Shown one piece after another: positions 52,984 through 62,088 of a stretch of DNA of 64,000 bases (its first letter is position 1; each line of letters opens with the position of its first letter). The DNA lies in contig NZ_RAPZ01000015.1 in assembly GCF_003610375.1 (NCBI RefSeq), forward strand, positions 157,071-221,070. The letters are read 5' to 3'. Below the pieces are notes generated by a model. That model searched no databases. It saw nothing but the letters and a program-made list of their open reading frames with translations, and was not told the DNA's origin. A program made the translations under genes and the position numbers. Origin of the DNA: Sphingomonas sp. PP-CC-1A-547 (GTDB lineage: Bacteria > Pseudomonadota > Alphaproteobacteria > Sphingomonadales > Sphingomonadaceae).

Positions 52984-53562
52984 TCAGCGTCCTGCGGTGT
53001 CGTCCGCGTTCATCGGCTCTTCGCCCTTGGCCTTCTCGGCGTTGTAGCGCTCGATCGCCTCGATCGTGACGCGCTTGGCTTCTTCGGCGTCGCCCCACTT
53101 GCCAACGCGGACCCACTTCGTCTTCTCGAGGTCCTTGTAGTGGGTGAAGAAGTGCTCGATCTGCTCGAACACGATCTCGGGCATGTCGCCGCGCTCGCCG
53201 ATATTGGCGTAATACGGGAACACCGCGTCGACCGGCACGCAGACGAGCTTCTCGTCGCCGCCGGCTTCGTCTTCCAAATTCAGCACCGCGATCGGCCGCG
53301 CGCGAACGACGCAGCCCGGAATGAACGGCGAGCGCGCGATCACCAGTGCGTCGAGCGGATCGCCATCGGGGCTCAGCGTGTGCGGCACGAAGCCGTAGTT
53401 CGCGGGATAACGCATCGGCGTGTGCAGGATGCGATCGACGAACAACGCGCCCGATGCCTTGTCGAACTCGTACTTCACGGGCTCGCCGCCGGTCGGCACT
53501 TCGATGATGACGTTCAGATCCTCGGGCGGGTTCTTGCCGGTCGGGATGAGGTCGATACGCAT
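52984..53562 (-). CDS. ppa: inorganic pyrophosphatase
   Basis: 192 residues of the family I soluble pyrophosphatases, which drive biosynthesis by hydrolysing PPi. Seen are VIIEVPTGGEPVKYEFDKASG, YPANYGFVPHTLSPDGDPLDALVI with the metal-binding DxDPxD motif, and VCVPVDAVFP with the third acidic cluster. It is on the minus strand, with its stop 4 bases from the 2OG oxygenase gene start at 52979, so a ppa-oxygenase transcript is possible. Confidence 0.96.
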   Translation of the reverse strand: MRIDLIPTGKNPPEDLNVIIEVPTGGEPVKYEFDKASGALFVDRILHTPMRYPANYGFVPHTLSPDGDPLDALVIARSPFIPGCVVRARPIAVLNLEDEAGGDEKLVCVPVDAVFPYYANIGERGDMPEIVFEQIEHFFTHYKDLEKTKWVRVGKWGDAEEAKRVTIEAIERYNAEKAKGEEPMNADDTAGR

Positions 53563-53638
53563 GGCGGTCCTTTCGATATGACGATGCCGGCGCTCCTCGT
53601 CTGGGGAGCGGCCGGCACCACGTTAGTTTAGTCTCTGG

Positions 53639-55552
53639 TCAGCGCGGCGTCAGCAGCTTGTCCAGTCCGCCGTCACCTGTACCCACCTTCTGTAGCCGCG
53701 GATAGCGCGGGCCGTCATGGTAATCGAGCAAGATGTCGCGGAATCGGTCGTTGTTTTTCACAGTAAGACGGATCGGCACCTTTGTGCCCTTCGCGGCCAG
53801 GATCGCCACCTTGATCCGGTCCGACGAATAGGCCTCGCTGTTCACCGCCTCGATTTCCGTGCCCACATCGAGGCCCGCCTTGAACGCCGGGCTGTCCCAG
53901 ATCGACGAGGTGACCACGCCCTCCTTGTTGATCACCATGCCGAGCGAATAGCTGACATCGGTGCCGCGGCTCTTCTCCGCCTGCTTCAGATACGGGCTCT
54001 GCTCGGGGCCGTAGACCAGCTTGTAGCCGTTCATCGCGAAGCCGTTGATCGGGGCTGGCTTGCCAGTCTCGGTCAGGCGGGTGTTGAGGAACGTCGCCCA
54101 GTCATAGGGGACGATGCCGTTGAGCGTCTTCGCGACGTCGGCGAAGGTGTAGGTGAGCTCACCGTAATCGCCATCACGGACGCCGAAGAAGGCTCGCGCG
54201 AAATCGTCGATCGACTTGGTGCCGTTCGACTTCTGGCGGAGCATCGCGTCGACCTCCATCCAGACCATCAAGCCCTCATTGTAGTAATCCTCCGAGCGCT
54301 GCCAGCTGGTCCAGCCCTTCGGTTTCCGCGCGGAGATCACGGGATCGTTCGTGGTGTCGATCAGCGGGCGCCACTGGCGGCCCGGCGCGGTATCGTAATT
54401 GCCGAGGATCGAGGCGTAACCGTCGAGCGTGTCCTGCTTGCTGACCAGACCCGAGCGCGCCTGGAGCACATAGCCCCAGAACTGCGTCTGGCCCTCATAC
54501 ACCCAGAGCAGCGAATCGCGCATCGGCGTGCGGAAATCGGGCGTCCACAGATCGGCGCCGCGGCGGAACTTGCCGTCCCAGCTATGCGTGTATTCGTGCG
54601 GCAACAGGTTCCGCGCGGCGGCGCCGGTTTCCCATTCGGTGAAATAGCCGGGACGGACGCCGTTCTCGGAGCTGCGATGATGCTCCAGCCCGATCCCGCC
54701 GAGCTGATCGGTGATCGACAGCAGGAACTCGTAATGATCGTAATGCTGCGCGCCGAAGGTCTTCACCGCCTGGTCGACGAGCCGTTTGTGTGCATCGATC
54801 TGCTCGGGCTTGGCAGCGAGCTGGTCGGGGCTGTCGGCGAACACGTTCAGGTCGACGCGCGGGGAGAGCGGCCAGACCTTGCCGTACTTGCCCGCGAGCG
54901 TCGGCGAATCGACCAGGATCTCGTAGTTGGTCGTGTCGTAGCTGTAGGTCGAGCCCGAGACCTTGGCCGGCACCGCACCCGCCGCGGTCCAGCCGGTCGG
55001 GTAGGTGACGGTCATCTTGATCGGGATTTGGCGCGTGAAATAGCCGGCGGGGTACAGGCTGACGAGGTTCGGCTGGAGGCTGATCATCGTCGGCGTCATG
55101 ACGATACGGCCCTGGTCGCCCTTGGTCGCGGAGATGAACTGGAACTCGGCCACCACCGACTTCGCGCCGGTCGGCACGTCAATGTGGAACGCGAAGACAT
55201 CGACCGGATCGCGCGTCCAGGGGACGATCTTGCCGTTGGCGCGGATCACGAGGCCCGCGAGCTTCTCGATCTCGCCGCGCGGGGAATGCGCGCCGGGCAG
55301 CCACTTGGGGTAGAGCAATGCCATCGGGCCGGACTTGGCGACCGGGATGGTCTGCTTCACGCGAAAGATGCCGCGCTCGGTATCGGTCGCATCGACGTCG
55401 AGGAGGAGCGTGCCCGGATACGGCGTGTCGACCGCGTCGGGGATCGTGTCGACGAACGGCACCGGCTGTGGTGCGGTGTTGCCGGCGGGGACCTGCGCAA
55501 ACGCAGGGGCGGCGGATGCGAGCAGGGACGCGACGAGAAGCTTGCGGATCAA
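53639..55552 (-). CDS. exported M61 family metallopeptidase with PDZ domain
   Basis: 637 residues. A signal peptide (LLVASLLASAAPAFA) is followed by an N-terminal beta domain. The glycyl-aminopeptidase-type catalytic domain has zinc motif HEYTH at 319-323 within RNLLPHEYTHSWDGKFRRG and the LGGIGLEHHRSSENG region upstream. A C-terminal PDZ-like domain (about 510-600) contains SLGMVINKEGVVTSSIWDSPAFKAGLDVG. It probably processes peptides in the periplasm, a third exported peptidase in this window. Confidence 0.95.
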   Translation of the reverse strand: MIRKLLVASLLASAAPAFAQVPAGNTAPQPVPFVDTIPDAVDTPYPGTLLLDVDATDTERGIFRVKQTIPVAKSGPMALLYPKWLPGAHSPRGEIEKLAGLVIRANGKIVPWTRDPVDVFAFHIDVPTGAKSVVAEFQFISATKGDQGRIVMTPTMISLQPNLVSLYPAGYFTRQIPIKMTVTYPTGWTAAGAVPAKVSGSTYSYDTTNYEILVDSPTLAGKYGKVWPLSPRVDLNVFADSPDQLAAKPEQIDAHKRLVDQAVKTFGAQHYDHYEFLLSITDQLGGIGLEHHRSSENGVRPGYFTEWETGAAARNLLPHEYTHSWDGKFRRGADLWTPDFRTPMRDSLLWVYEGQTQFWGYVLQARSGLVSKQDTLDGYASILGNYDTAPGRQWRPLIDTTNDPVISARKPKGWTSWQRSEDYYNEGLMVWMEVDAMLRQKSNGTKSIDDFARAFFGVRDGDYGELTYTFADVAKTLNGIVPYDWATFLNTRLTETGKPAPINGFAMNGYKLVYGPEQSPYLKQAEKSRGTDVSYSLGMVINKEGVVTSSIWDSPAFKAGLDVGTEIEAVNSEAYSSDRIKVAILAAKGTKVPIRLTVKNNDRFRDILLDYHDGPRYPRLQKVGTGDGGLDKLLTPR

Positions 55553-55634
55553 GGAATGGCCTTCCGGCTGAGAGACGATGACCCGAGGTGTAATCGCGAT
55601 AAAGGGCAGCCGTCCAGTCCTTTACCCGGTATTC

Positions 55635-56288
55635 TCAGCCAGCACTTCCGAGCACGTTGATCGTGAACGCCAGCACGCCGATGTTGAACACGAAAGCCGC
55701 CATGCACTGGCCAAGCGCGGCTTTCCGCACCCGCCGCGAGGTGATCTGCACGTCCGACGTCTGGAACGTCATCCCCAGCGTGAACGCGAAATAGGCAAAG
55801 TCCCAGTAATCGGGCTCGTCGCAGCTCGGAAAGTCGAGGCCCTTGGCATCCTTCCCGTCGGGATCATCGACATAGAACAGATGCGCATAATGCAGCGTGT
55901 AGATCATGTTCGAGAACAGCCACGCGAGCGCCAGCGTCGTGATCGTCAGCGCGATGCCGATCGCGTCGTTCTTGCCCTGCAATTCCTTCGCCACCGCGAC
56001 CAGGATGACCAGCATGATCGTGCCGCTGAACCCCAGCAGCACCGCGCGGTTGGCGTCGTTCTCTTCCGCCGCGCGGCGCATCCGGGCAGCGGTGGCGTTG
56101 CGGAACAAGGTCGACACCGCGATCAGGAACACGACCGCGGCGACGTCGAACGCGGCCATCGTGCCCCGTCCGAGCCCGAACCGCGGGATCAGCGTGGCCA
56201 GCCCGATCGCGAAGACCAGCACGAACAGGATGAAGCGCGGCGGGGCAACGCGTTGGCCGAGGCCCCAATATCTGGGTTTGTCGTTCAT
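55635..56288 (-). CDS. DUF1345 family membrane protein
   Basis: 217 residues with five predicted membrane helices. DUF1345 features: RFILFVLVFAIGLATLIPRFG, FDVAAVVFLIAVSTLF, SNMIYTLHYAHLFYVDD, and the conserved SCDEPDYWDFAYFAFTLGMTFQTSDVQI. The function is unknown. It is divergent from hisS with 49 bases between. Confidence 0.92.
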   Translation of the reverse strand: MNDKPRYWGLGQRVAPPRFILFVLVFAIGLATLIPRFGLGRGTMAAFDVAAVVFLIAVSTLFRNATAARMRRAAEENDANRAVLLGFSGTIMLVILVAVAKELQGKNDAIGIALTITTLALAWLFSNMIYTLHYAHLFYVDDPDGKDAKGLDFPSCDEPDYWDFAYFAFTLGMTFQTSDVQITSRRVRKAALGQCMAAFVFNIGVLAFTINVLGSAG

Positions 56289-56337
56289 GCCACAGCGCTA
56301 GCGCTTCGCAGGCACGTCGCCTAGATACGCGCGCATC

Positions 56338-57671
56338 ATGGCTAAGACAGAAACCCCGCGCCGCATCCGTGGCACCCAGGACATTTTCGGCGACGAGCAG
56401 CGCCGGTTCGCGCACGTCCTTGCCACGTTCGAACGGGTGCGGGCGCTGTATTGCTTCCAGCGCGTCGATATCCCGGTGTTCGAGTCGACGGCGGTGTTCG
56501 CGCGCTCGCTCGGCGAGACGACCGACGTCGTGTCGAAGGAGATGTACACGTTCGAGGATCGCGGCGGGGACTCGCTGACGCTCCGCCCCGAGTTCACCGC
56601 CGGCATTGCGCGCGCCTATCTAACCGAAGGCTGGCAGCAGTTCGCGCCGCTCAAGCTCACCACCAGCGGGCCCGTGTTCCGCTACGAGCGCCCGCAAAAG
56701 GGCCGCTTCCGGCAGTTCCACCAGATCGACGCCGAGGTCATCGGGGCGGCTGAACCAGCGGCGGACGTCGAGCTGCTCGTGCTCGCGGATCAGCTGCTGC
56801 GCGAACTCGGGATTTCCGAGGGCGTGACGTTGCAGCTCAACACGCTGGGCGACGCCGCGACGCGCGATGCGTGGCGCGAGGCGCTGGTCGCGCATTTCGA
56901 GGCGCATCGCGGTGAACTGTCGGAGGACAGCCTGACGCGGCTTGAGAAGAACCCGATGCGGATCCTCGACTCGAAGGACCCGCGCGACCGCCCGATCGCC
57001 GATAGCGCGCCCGATATCGACGCGTATCTGACGCCGGAGGCGCGCGCGTTCTTCGAGGAAGTGAAAGCAGGCCTAACTGCTGCGGATGTGAAGTTCGAGC
57101 GTAATGCACGGTTAGTGCGGGGGCTCGATTATTATCGACATACAGCGTTTGAGTTTGTGACCGATCGTCTTGGTTCGCAAGGAACGGTGTTGGCCGGCGG
57201 CCGCTACGACGGACTGATCGGTTCACTTGGTGGGCCTGAGACGGCTGGCGTTGGCTGGGCCGCCGGGGTCGAACGGTTGGCTATGCTATTAAACGATTTG
57301 GGTAAGCCAATCCGATCAGCCGCAATCATTGTTGAAACCGAGGATCCTAGGGCACTTAAATTTGCTCGTCAGATGCAAAGGCGACTGCGGGGTCAAGAGA
57401 TGCCCGTTATGTTATTTGCGGACGGTCCCATTCGTAAGCGTTATGACAAGGCTGCAAGAACGTCGGTCGACTATCTTTTGGCTTTTGGCGGCGGGTGGGA
57501 CGACGGGTTAACTTTGAAAGTTAAGCGGCGGATTCAAGACCGATACAATACCCGTGGCCGGCTTTATGGAGCACTTAAAACCATGATGCGGAGCCAGTTT
57601 GGTGTGGCGTCCGAAGAATGGAGGACCGTCACCACGAATGGCGGGCAGATAACGTTGAGCGTGCCTGGCGA

Positions 57672-57675
<4 letters not shown>
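56338..57675 (+). CDS. hisS: histidyl-tRNA synthetase with an atypical, low-GC C-terminal part
   Basis: 445 residues. A class II aminoacyl-tRNA synthetase charging tRNA-His: motif 1 region [14 protein letters not shown], motif 2 [19 protein letters not shown] (112-129), the HisA motif [14 protein letters not shown] (about 260-273) and motif 3 GGRYDGL...[11 protein letters not shown] (287-314). From about codon 242 (57061) to the stop, G+C falls to ~54% by hand count (326/600), against ~67% just before. TTA and AAA codons appear, and the anticodon-binding region after residue 325 ([20 protein letters not shown]) reads unlike the usual sphingomonad sequence and runs ~25 residues long. The stop overlaps the prfA ATG, so coupling to prfA is intact. 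Confidence 0.95.
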
Positions 57676-58745
<1,070 letters not shown>

Positions 58746-58769
58746 GCTTTCCCCAGCCGCAACGGCATT

Positions 58770-58869
58770 CCCCTCCCGCTTGCGGGAGGGGTTAGGGGAG
58801 GGGCTTCTTGCTAAGGGCATCGCTCGGTGACAGCCCCTCCCCCGACCCCTCCCGCAAGCGGCAGGGGAG
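58770..58869. repeat. inverted repeat overlapping the prmC start
   Basis: CCCCTCCCGCTTGCGGGAGGGG at the left and CCCCTCCCGCAAGCGGCAGGGG at the right, with TTAGGGGAGGGGC / GCCCCTCCCCCGA inside. The right arm is translated as residues ~3-15 of PrmC (APPPTPPASGRG). Confidence 0.88.
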
Positions 58870-59690
58870 CAGTAAGTGCAGCACTCGCCACCGCCGCCGC
58901 GCAGTTCGGCTTCTCCGCCACTCCACGCCTCGACGCGGAACTCCTGATGGCGCACGCGCTCGGCGTCGAGCGCAACGCGATCCTCCTCGACCCGGATCGC
59001 TACACCGTCCCAGACACGTTCCCCGCGCTCGTCGAACGCCGGCTCAATCACGAGCCGATTGCCTACATCACCGGCACCCGCGGCTTCTGGTCGATCGACC
59101 TCGCCGTAGGCCCCGGCGCGCTCGTCCCCCGCGCCGACAGCGAAACGCTCCTGATCGCCGCCCAAGCGCACTTCGCCGGCGGCGCCCCCGCAACAATACT
59201 CGACCTCGGCACCGGCCCCGGCACATTGCTCCTCGCCGCGCTCGACGAATGGCCCGCAGTAGGCCTCGGCGTAGACTATTCCCCGCAAGCGCTCGCCTAC
59301 GCCCGCGCCAACGCCGCAACCCTCGGCATGGCCGACCGAGCCCACTTCATCCGCGGCAGCTGGGCCAGCGCGATCGTCGGCCAGTTCGACCTGATCCTCG
59401 CCAACCCGCCCTACATCGCCACCGACGAGCAACTCCCGCCCGAAGTCCATGACCACGAACCCCACGCGGCACTGTTCGCCGGCAGCGACGGGCTGGACGA
59501 CTACCGCATCCTCGCCGAACAACTTCCCGCCCTGATCGCCCCCGGTGGCGCGGCGGTGATCGAGATCGGTTCGACGCAGGCTCCCCCCGTCACGGCGCTG
59601 CTCGAGGCGCAGGGTCTGCACGTCGCGCTCCACCACGATTATGGCGGCAACGCGCGCGCGCTAGCGGCGACCCACGGCCCCGCGACTTGA
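58827..59690 (+). CDS. prmC: peptide chain release factor N5-glutamine methyltransferase
   Basis: 287 residues from GTG 58827. Methylates the GGQ glutamine of release factors, whose RF1 gene is directly upstream. Helical N-terminal domain, motif I ILDLGTGPGTLLLA (about 124-137) and the NPPY motif at 193-196 in LILANPPYIATDE. Residues 2-15 come from the right arm of a palindromic repeat, so the original start was probably displaced; no other in-frame start with a good ribosome site is visible before ALATAAAQFG. Confidence 0.94.
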   Translation: MTAPPPTPPASGRGAVSAALATAAAQFGFSATPRLDAELLMAHALGVERNAILLDPDRYTVPDTFPALVERRLNHEPIAYITGTRGFWSIDLAVGPGALVPRADSETLLIAAQAHFAGGAPATILDLGTGPGTLLLAALDEWPAVGLGVDYSPQALAYARANAATLGMADRAHFIRGSWASAIVGQFDLILANPPYIATDEQLPPEVHDHEPHAALFAGSDGLDDYRILAEQLPALIAPGGAAVIEIGSTQAPPVTALLEAQGLHVALHHDYGGNARALAATHGPAT

Positions 59691-59947
59691 ACAATATGGC
59701 GCTAAACCTCACATTTCGCTTGTAGTAGGTCCCTTGCGGACGCTATCACGCGGGCAGGGGCACGCAATCTCGACATCATGGTCGGTTTTGAGCGTTGACC
59801 CGCATCCTTCGCTTTGAGGTTGCTGCAGTCCGGCGGCCCTGGCAAGTTCGACGTACCGATCTCGTGTAGATCGTCGGTGCGCGACGGGGGTTTGCACCGC
59901 ATTTCGGAGCACGACCAGATTTTGGTTCGACGACTGAGGACACAAGC
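59691..59947 (+). other. 257-base leader between prmC and the DUF4167 gene
   Basis: No gene seen. It is less GC-rich than the flanking genes, without the palindromic repeats found in other gaps. It may hold the promoter and a long 5' untranslated region for the TTG-started DUF4167 gene. TGAGGACACAAGC precedes the TTG, giving GAGGA as a Shine-Dalgarno 7 bases away. Confidence 0.5.
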
Positions 59948-61165
59948 TTGATCAACAACCGGCAAGCCGGCCGCCGTCGCGGTCGTGGCAACAATAATAA
60001 TGGCGGCGGCGGTAGTGGTGGCGGTCAACGCCAGGGTGGCGGCGGTGGCGGCCAGGGTGGTCGCGATACCGGCAACCGCATCGACAGCCGCGCGCGCGGC
60101 AACGCGAGCCAGCTGTACGAGAAGTACAAGAACCTCGCGCGCGACGCGCAGCAGCAGGGCGACCGCGTCAACATCGAATATTACCTCCAGTTCGCAGATC
60201 ATTATTTCCGCGTCCTGAGCGAAACCCGCGCCCGCTTCGAAGAGAGCCAGCCGCAGGCACAGCAGCAGCCACGCCGCCAGCAGCCGTTCGATCTCGACGG
60301 CGACGACGATTACGGCGACGAGGGCGAACCGATCCGCTCCGGTGAGCAGCAGGGTACGCCTGAGCAGGCTCGTGGCGAGCAGAATGGCGGCCAGCAGAAT
60401 GGCCAGTACCAGAACGCGCCCCGTCAGAATCGTGAGGGCCAGGCTCGCGATAACCAGAACCGCGAGGACCGCCCTCAGCGTGACGATCGTCCGCAGCGCG
60501 AAGAGCGCCCGCGGTACGAGAACAACCGCTACGAGGGTCAGCGTAATGAGGGGCAGCGTAACGACGGCCCCCGTAACGAAGGCCAGCGCGAAGATCGCGT
60601 CCGTGGCGACAACCCGCGCAACCAGCGCAACGCCCAGCCGCGTGATGCTCAGCCCCGCGACGACCGCAACGGCGAAGAGCAGGATCAGGCCCGTGAGGCC
60701 CAGTCGCGCGAGACCCAGTCGCGCGACGAGCAGGTCCGCGAGCCCCGCAGCGATTACCGCGATGCGCCGCAGCGCGAGACGATCCGCCGCACGCCCCGCG
60801 TGAGCGCACCGGTCGCCAACGCCAACCAGGACTCCGAAGCCGATGCGGTCCGCTCGGTAACCGAAGCCCCCGAGCAGGCGGCTCAGCCGGTCGAGACCGT
60901 CGCGCCCGTCGCAGCGACCGAGGAGCAGCCCCGCCGTCGCGGTCGCCCGCGCCGCGATCGCAGCCTCGACGCACCTGTCGTGCAGGACGACGCAGCACCG
61001 ACCGCATTCGACGCGGATCGCCTGCCGCCATCGCTCGGCATCTCGGCAATAACGCCGGCACCAGCGCCAGCACCGGCGACGGACGCCCCCGCCGCAGATG
61101 TTGCGCCCGAAGAAAAGCCCCGCCGTCGCCGCGTTCGTGCGGTACCGGACGAGGTCGCAGGCTGA
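59948..61165 (+). CDS. DUF4167 family protein, Arg/Gln/Asn-rich
   Basis: 405 residues from TTG 59948 (start giving INNRQAGRRRGRG, the invariant family beginning). An N-terminal Gly/Asn run (about 10-45) is followed by the DUF4167 core (about 45-100: RGNASQLYEKYKNLARDAQQQGDRVNIEYYLQFADHYFRVLSE). A long disordered, charged region of Arg/Gln/Asp/Asn repeats (about 130-270) follows, then an Ala/Pro/Glu part with two RRRGR-type basic patches (EQPRRRGRPRRDRS, EKPRRRRVRA). Alphaproteobacterial, usually next to prmC. Its composition suggests RNA or ribonucleoprotein binding, but the function is unknown. Confidence 0.93.
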   Translation: MINNRQAGRRRGRGNNNNGGGGSGGGQRQGGGGGGQGGRDTGNRIDSRARGNASQLYEKYKNLARDAQQQGDRVNIEYYLQFADHYFRVLSETRARFEESQPQAQQQPRRQQPFDLDGDDDYGDEGEPIRSGEQQGTPEQARGEQNGGQQNGQYQNAPRQNREGQARDNQNREDRPQRDDRPQREERPRYENNRYEGQRNEGQRNDGPRNEGQREDRVRGDNPRNQRNAQPRDAQPRDDRNGEEQDQAREAQSRETQSRDEQVREPRSDYRDAPQRETIRRTPRVSAPVANANQDSEADAVRSVTEAPEQAAQPVETVAPVAATEEQPRRRGRPRRDRSLDAPVVQDDAAPTAFDADRLPPSLGISAITPAPAPAPATDAPAADVAPEEKPRRRRVRAVPDEVAG

Positions 61166-61206
61166 AGCCGCCATCCCGGACTTCTCCGGGATCACGCCAA
61201 GACCTG

Positions 61207-61244
61207 AAAAGGCCGGTGCCGCTTCACGCGACACCGGCCTTTTT
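61207..61244 (+). terminator. rho-independent terminator after the DUF4167 gene
   Basis: AAGGCCGGTG at 61209-61218 pairs with CACCGGCCTT at 61232-61241 and is followed by TTT. It lies ~45 bases after the stop, with an A-run before the stem. It closes the hisS-prfA-prmC-DUF4167 block. Confidence 0.9.
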
Positions 61245-61285
61245 CATGCCCCCTTATATCTCCCGACTATATCAGCGCCGCCCGC

Positions 61286-61576
61286 TCAATCGAGCCGCGT
61301 CACATCTTCATCATGCCCGCTTCCCGAACTGAGGAATGCGAGCCCCATCAACAGTCCGGCCATCATCACCGATCCGCCGACCCCGCCCATCACCGCGAGC
61401 ATCGTCACCAGATGCAGCGGCCCTTGCAGATGCGCCATCGCCACGATGATCGCCGCGACGCATATTGCGGCTGCCAGCACCATCCACGCCATGATCTTGC
61501 GAAACCGTGCCCATGCGAACGCAGCGTAATGCGGGTCGTCCAACCCGGCCGGCGGTTCAGGCAGTCGATCGGTCAT
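61286..61576 (-). CDS. small membrane protein, unknown function
   Basis: 96 residues from ATG 61576 (MTDRLPEPPAGLDDPHYAAFAWARFRKIM). Two membrane helices (MAWMVLAAAICVAAIIVAMAH and a Gly/Met-rich second one around LAVMGGVGGSVMMAGLLMGLAF), with an acidic C-terminal tail. Family not known to me. It is divergent from the CBS protein gene with 71 bases between. Confidence 0.75.
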   Translation of the reverse strand: MTDRLPEPPAGLDDPHYAAFAWARFRKIMAWMVLAAAICVAAIIVAMAHLQGPLHLVTMLAVMGGVGGSVMMAGLLMGLAFLSSGSGHDEDVTRLD

Positions 61577-61647
61577 CGCTTCACATTGCCGCGCAAACAT
61601 GGTTTCCTCAAGCCAAGCGCAACAGACGCAGTTGAGGAGAGGCGAAG

Positions 61648-62073
61648 ATGACGATCGCGGCGATCCTGAAGGACAAGGGCGACATACAGTCGCTGACCCC
61701 CGATTCTACCGTGGCCCAGGCGGTGACCCTGCTCGCTGAGAAGCGGATCGGTGCGGCGCCGGTGCTGGATGGCGGCAAGGTCGTCGGCATTTTCTCCGAA
61801 CGCGACGTCATCCACTGCCTGCAATCGGATGGCGCAGCGGCGCTCGAACGGCGGATCGGCGACGTGATGACCACCGCGGTGAAGTCGATCGGGCCCGGCG
61901 AGTCGGCGATCGGCGCGCTGTCGCTGATGACCCAGCGTCGCATCCGCCACCTGCCGGTGATCGACGGCGAAACGCTGGTCGGGTTCGTCTCGATCGGCGA
62001 TCTCGTCAAATACCGGATCGACAGGATCGAGGCCGATGCCGCGGCGATGCGCGAGTATATCCAGTCCGCCTAG
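61648..62073 (+). CDS. CBS-domain protein
   Basis: 141 residues composed of two CBS repeats (about 8-62 and 72-127): TVAQAVTLLAEKRIGAAPVLDGGKVVGIFSERDVI and SAIGALSLMTQRRIRHLPVIDGETLVGFVSIGDLV. Stand-alone CBS pairs bind adenine nucleotides and regulate partner proteins. No partner gene is adjacent, so its target is unknown. The C-terminal helix is RIEADAAAMREYIQSA. Confidence 0.92.
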   Translation: MTIAAILKDKGDIQSLTPDSTVAQAVTLLAEKRIGAAPVLDGGKVVGIFSERDVIHCLQSDGAAALERRIGDVMTTAVKSIGPGESAIGALSLMTQRRIRHLPVIDGETLVGFVSIGDLVKYRIDRIEADAAAMREYIQSA

Positions 62074-62088
62074 GCTGATGGGGCTGGG

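Noticed and set aside
53717..55660. 647-codon plus-strand frame
   Set aside because: Antisense to the M61 peptidase, whose zinc motif and PDZ domain are clear. The translation is His/Arg/Asp-rich noise.
59702..61234. 510-codon minus-strand frame with Leu/Val/Ala-rich text that looks like a membrane protein
   Set aside because: It is the reverse complement of the Arg/Gln-rich DUF4167 gene and its leader. The hydrophobic appearance comes from complementing Arg/Asp/Gln codons.
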